In this document: piece by piece, positions 23,557-30,906 of the stretch
Position numbering within the stretch: position 1 is the first letter of the stretch
How the letters are laid out: each line of letters begins with the position of its first letter
Assembly (NCBI RefSeq): GCF_900078665.2
Contig: NZ_LT546207.1
Span: 101,240-135,656 of the forward strand
Length of the DNA stretch: 34,417 nt
Direction of reading: 5' to 3'
Origin: Mycolicibacterium houstonense
GTDB lineage: Bacteria > Actinomycetota > Actinomycetes > Mycobacteriales > Mycobacteriaceae
Translations under genes and position numbers: made by a program
The notes under the pieces: generated by a model
Database searches by the model: none
The model's input: only the letters and a program-made list of their open reading frames with translations
Told to the model about the DNA's origin: nothing

Positions 23557-25886
23557 CCACGAACGTATCGGCGCCGGGGCACATCGGCAGCTCGGTCGGG
23601 CGTCGCGAAGACGAGCGCCTGCTCGCGGGTGACGGTCAGTTCGTGGCCGACTTTGCGGCCGGTGCGCACCACGTCGTCTTCCTGCGGTCGACCGAGCCGC
23701 ACGCCCGGATCGTCCGCCTCGATATTGCGGCCGCTGAGCGAATGCCAGGCGTGATCGGCATCTACCTCGCCGATGACCTGGGATTGCGCGGCGTTCCGAT
23801 CCCGTCGCTTACCACCCCGGACCCCCTCTTCACGGCCGCCACGTCATGCGTGCTGGCCGAGCAGCGGCTGTCCATTCTGGCCCATGACCGCGTGCACTAC
23901 GCCGGCCAGCCGATCGCCGTCGTGGTCGCCGAGAACCGTTACCGCGCCGAGGATGCGCTGGAGGCCATCGAGATCGACTACGAGCCGCTGGCGGCAGTGA
24001 CAGACCCGTTCGAAGCGCTCGATCCCGAGTGTCCGGTGTTGTTCGACCACCTCGACAGCAACGAGGCGGCGCGACTGAACTATTCGTTCGGCGAGGTCGA
24101 GCGCGGGTTCGACTCGGCGGCGACGGTGGTCAGCGGCACCTATCGGATGAACCGGCACGGCGCGGTACCGCTGGAGTGTCGAGGCGTGCTGGCGCGGTTC
24201 GACCCGCGACAGCAGCGGGTCGAGGTGACGACGTCGACTCAGGTGCCCCACATGGTGCGCAATGCCATCTGTGCGGTGACCGGCTGGTCACGTCAAGAGG
24301 TCAAGGTCGCCGTGCCCGATGTGGGTGGCGGCTTCGGTACCAAGGCAAACGTGTACGGCGAGGAGATCCTGCTGGCGTTGCTCGCCAGGCGGATCGGATG
24401 CCGGTTGATCTGGGTCGAGGATCGCCAAGAGCATCTGCTGGCCAGCGCGCAGGGGCGCGATCAGGTGCACCAGACCAGGCTGGCGGTCGGCCACGATGGC
24501 CAGATCCTCGCCTGGGCCGATGATTTCGTCGTCGACATCGGAGCAGGAAGCCTCTGGGTGGCCGGCATCATCGCCAACACCGCGATCCACCTGCTCGGCC
24601 CGTATCGGATACCCGCCGCGCGGATTTCCGGTCGTGCGGCGCTGACCAACAAGACGTTGGTCGCCCAGTACCGCGGTGCCGGTAGGCCCGAGGCGACGTT
24701 CGCCCTGGAGCGCAGTCTCGACGCCGCGGCGCGCGAAATCGGATTGAGCACCGACGAGATCCGGCGGCGCAACCTCGTCACCCAGGCCGACATGCCTTAT
24801 CCGAGGCCGATTCCGTACCGCGACGGTGTCCCGATCCAGTACGACGGACGTGACTATCGAGCGTGCCTGGAATCCGTGTTGGACGCGCTGCCCCGAGAAG
24901 AATCGACTCGCTGTGCCGCCGAATACCCGCAGTACCACGTCGGTTACGGCTTGTCGTCCTATCTGGAGGCCACCGGCCGCGGCCCGCACGAGACCGCGCG
25001 TATCCGGCTGCTGCCCAACGGCCGGTTCGAGGTAACCGCAGGCGCCGCATCCGCCGGTCAAGGACACGAAACTGTGTTCGCGCAGGTGGCGGCCGAGGCA
25101 TTGGGGGTGCCGTTCGACCAGGTCTGCTACGTGCCGGGGGATACCGAGCGGCTACCAGACGGGGTGGGAACCTTCGCCAGCCGCTCGGCGATACTCGCCG
25201 GCTCGGCCGTGCACAAGGCCGCCGGTCAACTGGTGGAGCTGGCCGCCGAGCGGGTGAGCGCGCTGACCAACGCCGACCGTGAGGACGTCCAGTACGCCGA
25301 GGGCAGGTTCCACATTGCGAGGGACCACTCGATCGGGTGGACCGAACTCGCGCGCGCGGCCGCGGTGGGCGGGGAGCAGGAGAGCGGCGGTGCTCTCGAT
25401 GTCACTGCGGTGCACCGGGTTACGACCGTGACGTGGACGATGGGTGTGCATGCGGCGATCGTGGGCGTGCACCGACGCACCGGCATCGTCAAGGTCCTGC
25501 GTTATGCGGTGTCTCACGAGGGCGGCCGTGAGATCAACCCGAGGATCGTCGAGGGCCAGATCATCGGTGGTGTCGCCCAGGGGGTCGGCGGCGCGCTGTT
25601 CGAGCAGTGGGAGTACTCGGAAACCGGTCAGCCGCAGTCAACCACGTTCGCCGCGTACCACCTGCCGCTGACCACCGATATGCCGATCGTGCGTGTCCGG
25701 CATCTGCACGTCGACACCCCGGCGAATCCGATCGGGGTTCGCGGGGCCGGGGAGAGCGGCACCATTGCCGTTTACGCCGCGCTCGCGGCGGGTGTCGACG
25801 ATGCACTGGGCGGGTGCGTCCACGTCGACAGCACCCCGATCTCGACGGGTCAATTGTGGCGAGTGCTCGACCGGGCCGCATCGTGA
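23553..25886 (+). CDS. Molybdenum hydroxylase large (Mo-cofactor) subunit
   Basis: Encodes the catalytic subunit of a xanthine dehydrogenase/aldehyde oxidase-family enzyme, which hydroxylates carbon next to nitrogen in heteroaromatic rings using water. The 777-residue product has the N-terminal domain starting at GSSVGRREDERLL. Molybdopterin-binding segments include VPDVGGGFGTK (about 254-264) and QYRGAGRPE (372-380), and the catalytic glutamate is Glu734 in GVRGAGESG. The active-site loop lacks the AYRCSFR pattern of true CO dehydrogenase. The start is uncertain: TTG at 23553 gives the same 4-nt overlap as the neighbours, and GTGs at 23529 or 23535 are alternatives. Gene order is large, FAD, then iron-sulfur subunit. 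Confidence 0.92.
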   Translation: MTTNVSAPGHIGSSVGRREDERLLAGDGQFVADFAAGAHHVVFLRSTEPHARIVRLDIAAAERMPGVIGIYLADDLGLRGVPIPSLTTPDPLFTAATSCVLAEQRLSILAHDRVHYAGQPIAVVVAENRYRAEDALEAIEIDYEPLAAVTDPFEALDPECPVLFDHLDSNEAARLNYSFGEVERGFDSAATVVSGTYRMNRHGAVPLECRGVLARFDPRQQRVEVTTSTQVPHMVRNAICAVTGWSRQEVKVAVPDVGGGFGTKANVYGEEILLALLARRIGCRLIWVEDRQEHLLASAQGRDQVHQTRLAVGHDGQILAWADDFVVDIGAGSLWVAGIIANTAIHLLGPYRIPAARISGRAALTNKTLVAQYRGAGRPEATFALERSLDAAAREIGLSTDEIRRRNLVTQADMPYPRPIPYRDGVPIQYDGRDYRACLESVLDALPREESTRCAAEYPQYHVGYGLSSYLEATGRGPHETARIRLLPNGRFEVTAGAASAGQGHETVFAQVAAEALGVPFDQVCYVPGDTERLPDGVGTFASRSAILAGSAVHKAAGQLVELAAERVSALTNADREDVQYAEGRFHIARDHSIGWTELARAAAVGGEQESGGALDVTAVHRVTTVTWTMGVHAAIVGVHRRTGIVKVLRYAVSHEGGREINPRIVEGQIIGGVAQGVGGALFEQWEYSETGQPQSTTFAAYHLPLTTDMPIVRVRHLHVDTPANPIGVRGAGESGTIAVYAALAAGVDDALGGCVHVDSTPISTGQLWRVLDRAAS

Positions 25887-26764
25887 AACCCGCGCCTTTT
25901 CACTACCTGCGTCCCGATTCGGTCGGTGAGGCCCTCGAGCAGCTGGCGCGTCATCCCGACGCCAAGCTGATGGCAGGCGGTCAGTCCCTGATGGCGTTGA
26001 TGAACCTGCGGCTGGCCCGGCCGAGCGTGATCATCGACATCGGCGGTTTGATCGAACTCAAGCGTGTCTTCGACGACACCGACGATCTGATCCTCGGCGC
26101 GTTGGTGACCCATCGCAGTGTCGAGGTGGATCCGTTGATCGCCGCGCGTGCACCGCTGCTCGCCGCCGCTGCCGGCCATATCGGGCACATCGGTATCCGT
26201 AATCGGGGGACGCTCGGCGGATCGGTGGCGCATGCCGACCCGGCAGCTGAGATGCCTTTGGCCACTGTGGTTCTCGGCGCTACATTTCATGCCGAATCGG
26301 TGGGCGGTGGCCGTCGGACGGTTGCGGCCGAGGACATGTTCGTATCGTTCTACACCAGTGCCCTGGCGCCCGACGAGATGATCACCTGGGTGTCGATTCC
26401 CGCCATCCAGCACGGTCAGGGTTGGGGATTCGTGGAATATGCCCGGCAGCACGGTGATTACGGGCTGGCCGGTGCCGGTTGTCTCCTGAGTGTCGGTCGC
26501 GACGGCCGCATCGAATCGTTGCGTGCCGGGGTGCTCAGCGCGGCGGATCGGCCGTTGTTGTTCAAGGGTGACGACGCGATCGGTGAGCGCCCTTCGACAC
26601 GACTGTGGCGAGCACTGGCCAAACGGTGGGCCGCGGCCGCCGAGCCGAGTTCTGACGATCCGGACTACTCGCGGCAGCTGTGCATCGCGGCGTTGGAGGA
26701 ATCGCTCGCCGAAGCCCATCGGCGTATCGAGACGGAACGGGAGGCTGGGCATGGTGTCAACTGA
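25883..26764 (+). CDS. Molybdenum hydroxylase FAD-binding (medium) subunit
   Basis: Encodes the 293-residue flavoprotein subunit that passes electrons from the 2Fe-2S centres to an acceptor. FAD-binding motifs are AGGQSLMALMNLRL (31-44) and TLGGSVAHADPAAE (110-123), with the CO dehydrogenase flavoprotein C-terminal domain following. The GTG at 25883 overlaps the large-subunit stop as GTGA. Its 3' end overlaps the start of the iron-sulfur subunit by 14 nt. No NAD-binding site could be identified by eye, which leaves open a quinone route through the coxG-like protein. Confidence 0.92.
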   Translation: MKPAPFHYLRPDSVGEALEQLARHPDAKLMAGGQSLMALMNLRLARPSVIIDIGGLIELKRVFDDTDDLILGALVTHRSVEVDPLIAARAPLLAAAAGHIGHIGIRNRGTLGGSVAHADPAAEMPLATVVLGATFHAESVGGGRRTVAAEDMFVSFYTSALAPDEMITWVSIPAIQHGQGWGFVEYARQHGDYGLAGAGCLLSVGRDGRIESLRAGVLSAADRPLLFKGDDAIGERPSTRLWRALAKRWAAAAEPSSDDPDYSRQLCIAALEESLAEAHRRIETEREAGHGVN

Positions 26765-27272
26765 GCCGCGAGCAACCGATACATCGAAACCTCCTGTGGG
26801 CGTGCCGATATCAGCCGTCGTCAACGGCAGGCAGATCCAGCGCACCGTGGAGCCCCGGTTGACGCTGGCCGATTTTCTGCGTGACGAACTGGGGCTGACC
26901 GGTACGCACCTCGGTTGCGAACACGGAGTGTGCGGTGCGTGTTCGGTATTCCTCGACGGACAAAGTGTGCGTACCTGCCTCGTGCTGGCGGTGCAGATCG
27001 ACGGCATGCGGGTGACGACGGTCGAGGGCCTCGAAGAGTTCGAGGAGACCAGACGGCTGCGTGCGGCGTTCTCCGAACACGGGGGCCTGCAGTGCGGGTT
27101 CTGTACACCGGGATTTCTCGTCACTGCCGTCGAGCTGCTGCGCGATCCGAATACCGAGAAGCCACTGACCGAGGACTCGGTGCGGGAGGCGTTGTCGGGC
27201 AATATCTGCCGTTGCACCGGCTACCAGGGCATCGTGCAGGCAGTACTGGACGCCGCCGACAACTGCGGGTGA
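26751..27272 (+). CDS. Molybdenum hydroxylase 2Fe-2S (small) subunit
   Basis: Encodes a 173-residue protein with two 2Fe-2S clusters. The N-terminal ferredoxin-like cluster uses Cys56, Cys61, Cys64 and Cys76 (GCEHGVCGACSVFLDGQSVRTC); the second uses Cys115, Cys118, Cys153 and Cys155 (CGFCTPGF and NICRCTGYQG). All eight cysteines are present, so it should be functional. The ATG at 26751 follows GGGAGG (26739-26744). It overlaps the FAD gene by 14 nt and the following FUSC gene by one base. The stretch of about 20 residues before the ferredoxin fold is longer than in minimal homologues. Confidence 0.95.
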   Translation: MVSTEPRATDTSKPPVGVPISAVVNGRQIQRTVEPRLTLADFLRDELGLTGTHLGCEHGVCGACSVFLDGQSVRTCLVLAVQIDGMRVTTVEGLEEFEETRRLRAAFSEHGGLQCGFCTPGFLVTAVELLRDPNTEKPLTEDSVREALSGNICRCTGYQGIVQAVLDAADNCG

Positions 27273-28300
27273 TGGCGCTTCGACTGCGATCTGACGGAAA
27301 CGCGGTGGGCGGCGGCCGGATCCGCACTCGCGAACTCTTGCGTCCCGTCGGCAGCAGCCGGTGGGGAATGGCGGCCGCATTGGCGGTCGCGCTGGGCGCC
27401 GTCCTCTGGGGTACCACGGCGTTCGGCCGGGCCGAGTGGGGGTCGGCGGTAGGCCTTGGATTCGTGCTGATCGCCGTTCCCGAGATATCCACCACGTGGC
27501 GGGCGGCGGTGCACACCATGGGGGTGAGAGCCGTGACCGTGATGGCGGCTGGACTGCTCGTCGTGGCGGGCTCCCATGACGCCGTCCTGCTGGCCGTGTT
27601 CACCGTGCTGGCCGCGATCGCGGGTGCGCTGATCCCCGGTGTCGGCGCGACCGCCGGCCTGGCGGTGGTGCTGATGTCCATCGATCTGGACCAGGACGCC
27701 ACCACCATGGCGGCTCTCTGGCCGTACGTCATAGGCATCGCCATCGTGTTCGCGAGCTGGGCAGTGTGGTTCGCGATATCTGTTCTGCGGCATGGGGTCG
27801 CGGACGAGCCGATCCCGCGGTCGTCCGCGGCCGGGTTGGCTCACGCCGCTCGGGTGGGGGCCGCGGTGGGCCTTGCCGTGTCGGTGGCAGCGTTGTTGCC
27901 GGCGGAGATGGTCGGCGGCCACTGGTTGGTCACCAGTGTGTTGTTGACGATCCAGCCGAGCCAGGCACAGACGGGTTTGCGGTTGGCTCAGCGGCTCTCG
28001 GGGAATGCCATCGGCGCGGTGATCGCCGCGGCGCTGTTGGGGACACATCCATCGGCGCCGGTGGTGATCGGGCTGACGGTGGTGCTTTTCCTGGTTGCGA
28101 TGGCGCTGCGGCCGGTCAACTACACCTGGTGGGCGAGCACCGGCCCGCCGGTGCTGCTTGTGATCAGCGAATACCCGGAGCTCTTTCCTTGGTACGAAGG
28201 TGCCGTGCGGCTCGCGATGAATTTCGTGGGCGCGTTCATCGTGGTGCTGATGGTGTTCGTCGCACCGTTGGTCGTGCCGGCGTGGTTGCGACAGCGGTGA
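27272..28300 (+). CDS. FUSC-family membrane protein (aromatic acid efflux-like)
   Basis: Encodes a 342-residue integral membrane protein related to the fusaric acid resistance / AaeB group. About nine or ten hydrophobic helices are visible, and the second half has the family segment GGHWLVTSVLLTIQPSQAQTGLRLAQRLSGNAIGAVIAAALLG. The cytoplasmic domains of larger FUSC proteins are absent, so it is a compact form. Family members export aromatic carboxylic acids; fusaric acid is itself a substituted pyridine-2-carboxylate. The ATG at 27272 overlaps the iron-sulfur subunit stop by one base, making this the last gene of the operon begun at 20081. Overflow export of substrate or intermediate is the likely role. 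Confidence 0.82.
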   Translation: MALRLRSDGNAVGGGRIRTRELLRPVGSSRWGMAAALAVALGAVLWGTTAFGRAEWGSAVGLGFVLIAVPEISTTWRAAVHTMGVRAVTVMAAGLLVVAGSHDAVLLAVFTVLAAIAGALIPGVGATAGLAVVLMSIDLDQDATTMAALWPYVIGIAIVFASWAVWFAISVLRHGVADEPIPRSSAAGLAHAARVGAAVGLAVSVAALLPAEMVGGHWLVTSVLLTIQPSQAQTGLRLAQRLSGNAIGAVIAAALLGTHPSAPVVIGLTVVLFLVAMALRPVNYTWWASTGPPVLLVISEYPELFPWYEGAVRLAMNFVGAFIVVLMVFVAPLVVPAWLRQR

Positions 28301-28374
28301 ATACCTCGGGGCATCGGCGGTGTCGGGAGCCATGGAGCCGACTGTTCCGGTTGTGCTAGGCCATTTCCGAACTA

Positions 28375-28391
28375 TCGGATAGTGTATACAA
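28375..28391. promoter_or_regulatory. GntR operator candidate D (enamidase operon)
   Basis: TCGGATA-GTG-TATACAA matches the island palindrome at 12 of 14 arm positions. It lies 22-38 nt before the enamidase-like gene and contains a -10-like TAGTGT at 28380-28385. No good -35 partner was found. It places the second catabolic operon under the same probable repressor. Confidence 0.65.
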
Positions 28392-28412
28392 AATCCAACG
28401 CTGGGAGGGCTT

Positions 28413-29630
28413 GTGACCACACTGCTCGTGGAGGACATCGGGCTGCTTGTGTCAGGCGACGCGTCGGAGGTCCTTCATGACACCACGTTGCTGATCGAGG
28501 ATGGGCGCATCGCGGGTATCGGCGTCGACCATCCCGCCCCCGACAACGTGCTGTCGGCCGGTGGACTGACCGTCATGCCCGGGCTCGTCGACGGCCACGT
28601 GCATCCGACGTTCGGCGAATGGGCACCGGCGCAGAACTCGATCGGGTGGATCGGCAACTACCTCCAGGGCGGCACCACCTCGATGGTGTCGGCCGGTGAA
28701 TTGCACATCCCCGGCCTCGATTTCGGAGCATTGACTCCGGAACTCGTGCTGAGCATCGCGGTGACGTCCAAACACACCACCGGGCGGTACCGCCCGTCGG
28801 GCGTCAAGGTGAACGCGGGCACCGTGCTGCTGGTGCCCGGCATGACCGAGGAGCACTTCGACCGTGCTCACCGCGAGGGCATCGAGCATCTCAAGTTCAT
28901 CTTCTACGACTGGAACCGACTGGGTGACGGTGAGGCTCAGCAATACGTCGAATGGGCGCATGACCGTGGCATGACGGTCAAGATGCACTCGGGTGGGGTG
29001 TCGCGGTCCGGATCGAGCCGGGTGGCCGGGCGCGACGTCGTCGCCGCGGTACGTCCGGACATCGTCGGCCACATCTCGGGCGGTCCGATTCCGCCCCCGG
29101 ACGAGGACATCGTGGCGATCATCTCGGATGTGCCCTCGGCCCACGTCGAGGTGTGCAGCTCGATGAACTATCGCGCCACCAAACTGGTTGTCGACCAGCT
29201 GACTGCCCGTGGCGAACTCGGCCGGCTCACCCTCGGCACCGACACGCCCGGAGGCACCGGGGTGATCCCCCGGGGCATGCTGCGCAACGTCTGCTTTCTG
29301 GCCTCGATCTGCGGGGTCGATCCGGTCGACGCCGTGGCAGCGGCCACCGGCCAGACCGCCCGCGCGCACGGTCTCGACACCGGGGTGCTCGCCGTAGGGC
29401 GGCCGGCCGACCTGCTGATCCTCGGGCCGGTCACCGGATCGAGAGCCGGCGACGCGCTGGAGTGTTTTGCACTCGGTGACCTGCCGGGGATCGCGACCGT
29501 GCTGGTCGACGGGGCCCCGCTGGTCAGGACGCGCAGTGAACAGACCCCGCCCCCGAGCCGCGCGGTCACGTGGCGCGGCGAACCCGCGCCGTCCGCGCGA
29601 TCCACGCCGCACCGCGTCGGATGCTGCTGA
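28413..29630 (+). CDS. Enamidase-like amidohydrolase
   Basis: Encodes a 405-residue metal-dependent amidohydrolase. Likely metal ligands are His62 and His64 (VDGHVHPTF), Lys161 (HLKFIFYD), His192 (KMHSGG), His220 (VGHISGGP) and Asp277 (GTDTPGG). From memory, the stretch from VEWAHDRGMTVKMHSGG through LRNVCFLAS to DLPGIATVLVDG aligns closely with Eubacterium barkeri enamidase, which opens the reduced ring of 6-oxo-tetrahydronicotinate. That enzyme has a glutamate where this one appears to have Lys161, which may be a carboxylated lysine. The GTG at 28413 follows GGGAGG with short spacing. It leads an operon with a glutaryl-CoA dehydrogenase and an E1, fitting ring-opening of a lactam. Confidence 0.82.
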   Translation: MTTLLVEDIGLLVSGDASEVLHDTTLLIEDGRIAGIGVDHPAPDNVLSAGGLTVMPGLVDGHVHPTFGEWAPAQNSIGWIGNYLQGGTTSMVSAGELHIPGLDFGALTPELVLSIAVTSKHTTGRYRPSGVKVNAGTVLLVPGMTEEHFDRAHREGIEHLKFIFYDWNRLGDGEAQQYVEWAHDRGMTVKMHSGGVSRSGSSRVAGRDVVAAVRPDIVGHISGGPIPPPDEDIVAIISDVPSAHVEVCSSMNYRATKLVVDQLTARGELGRLTLGTDTPGGTGVIPRGMLRNVCFLASICGVDPVDAVAAATGQTARAHGLDTGVLAVGRPADLLILGPVTGSRAGDALECFALGDLPGIATVLVDGAPLVRTRSEQTPPPSRAVTWRGEPAPSARSTPHRVGCC

Positions 29631-29656
29631 ACCGTCAATCATCAGGAGTCGATAAC

Positions 29657-30856
29657 ATGGTTGAAGCCACTGTGGCCCAAAGAAATTCCGAAGCCGTCGA
29701 CACCGACGCGATGTTCGGCGTCGACGCTCTGCTGAGTGCCGAAGAACGCGAGATCCGCGACACCGTGCGATCGGTCGTACAACGGAGAATCAGTCCGTAC
29801 GTCGCCGATTGGTACGAGAGCGGCGAGCTGCCCGCCCGGGAGCTGGCCGTCGAGCTCGGAGAACTCGGCCTGCTCGGCATGCACCTGCGGGGCTACGGGT
29901 GCGCGGGCACCACTGCGGTGGCCTATGGCCTGGCCTGCCTGGAGCTCGAAGCGGGAGATTCCGGCATCCGTTCGCTGGTCAGTGTGCAGGGGTCACTGGC
30001 GATGTTCGCCATTCACGCGTTCGGAAGCGACGAGCAGAAGGACCGTTGGCTACCGGAGATGGCTGCCGGCCGCAGCATCGGCTGCTTCGGCCTCACCGAA
30101 CCCGACCACGGGTCCAACCCGTCCGGGATGAGAACGCGAGCCACCCGGTCCGGTGGCGACTGGGTGCTGACCGGCACCAAGATGTGGATCACCAATGGGT
30201 CGGTGGCCGACGTCGCGGTCATCTGGGCACGGACCGACGAGGGGATCCGCGGCTTCGTCGTGCCCACGGACACACCGGGATTCACCGCCAACACGATCAA
30301 GTCGAAGATGTCATTGCGGGCATCGGTGACCAGTGAGTTGATTCTCGACGGCGTCCGGCTGCCGGACAGCGCCCGCTTGCCGGGAGGCACCAGCCTCGGC
30401 GCGCCGCTGCGCTGTCTGAACGAAGCCCGGTTCGGCATCGTCTTCGGTGCCCTCGGCGCGGCGCGGGACTGCCTGCAGACCGCGCTGGACTATTCGCGGT
30501 CGCGGGAACAGTTCGGTCGGCCGATCGGCGGCTTCCAGCTCACGCAACAGAAACTCGCGGATATGACGCTGGAGTACGGCAAGGGGCTCCTGCTGGCGCT
30601 GCATCTCGGGCGACGCAAGGATGCCGGCGAGCTGGCGTCGGAGCAGGTCAGCCTCGGAAAGCTCAACAATGTACGCGAATCCCTCGACATCGCCCGCACT
30701 GCCCGCACCATCCTGGGCGCCAGCGGGATCAGCGCCGAATATCCGGTGATGCGGCACGCCAACAACCTGGAATCGGTGTTGACCTACGAAGGCACCAGCG
30801 AGATGCATAGTCTGATCATCGGGCAGGCCCTCACCGGAATCGCCGCGTTCCGCTGA
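29657..30856 (+). CDS. Glutaryl-CoA dehydrogenase-like acyl-CoA dehydrogenase
   Basis: Encodes a 399-residue FAD acyl-CoA dehydrogenase. It matches the glutaryl-CoA dehydrogenase group, which oxidises and decarboxylates glutaryl-CoA to crotonyl-CoA, more than ordinary fatty acyl enzymes. Signatures are RGYGCAGTTAVAYGL (78-92), DSGIRSLVSVQGSL (101-114) with Arg105 and Ser106 at the site used to hold the terminal carboxylate, CFGLTEPDHGSNP (143-155), and the C-terminal TYEGTSEMH with Tyr377 and catalytic Glu378. The ATG at 29657 follows AGGAG (29644-29648); the longer frame from 29570 overlaps the enamidase gene. Adjacent enzymes could generate glutaryl-CoA from a C6 2-oxo acid. Confidence 0.88.
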   Translation: MVEATVAQRNSEAVDTDAMFGVDALLSAEEREIRDTVRSVVQRRISPYVADWYESGELPARELAVELGELGLLGMHLRGYGCAGTTAVAYGLACLELEAGDSGIRSLVSVQGSLAMFAIHAFGSDEQKDRWLPEMAAGRSIGCFGLTEPDHGSNPSGMRTRATRSGGDWVLTGTKMWITNGSVADVAVIWARTDEGIRGFVVPTDTPGFTANTIKSKMSLRASVTSELILDGVRLPDSARLPGGTSLGAPLRCLNEARFGIVFGALGAARDCLQTALDYSRSREQFGRPIGGFQLTQQKLADMTLEYGKGLLLALHLGRRKDAGELASEQVSLGKLNNVRESLDIARTARTILGASGISAEYPVMRHANNLESVLTYEGTSEMHSLIIGQALTGIAAFR

Positions 30857-30906
30857 CGACTCAGCGGCGCGCGTACCGTCCACCCACCGCGAGCTCAGGA
30901 GGCCAG

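Noticed and set aside
23553..27272. Aerobic CO dehydrogenase (coxLMS)
   Set aside because: Tempting because of the CoxG-like neighbour, but the large-subunit loop reads QYRGAGRPE rather than the AYRCSFR signature of CO-oxidising enzymes, the gene order differs, and the operon includes an organic-anion importer.
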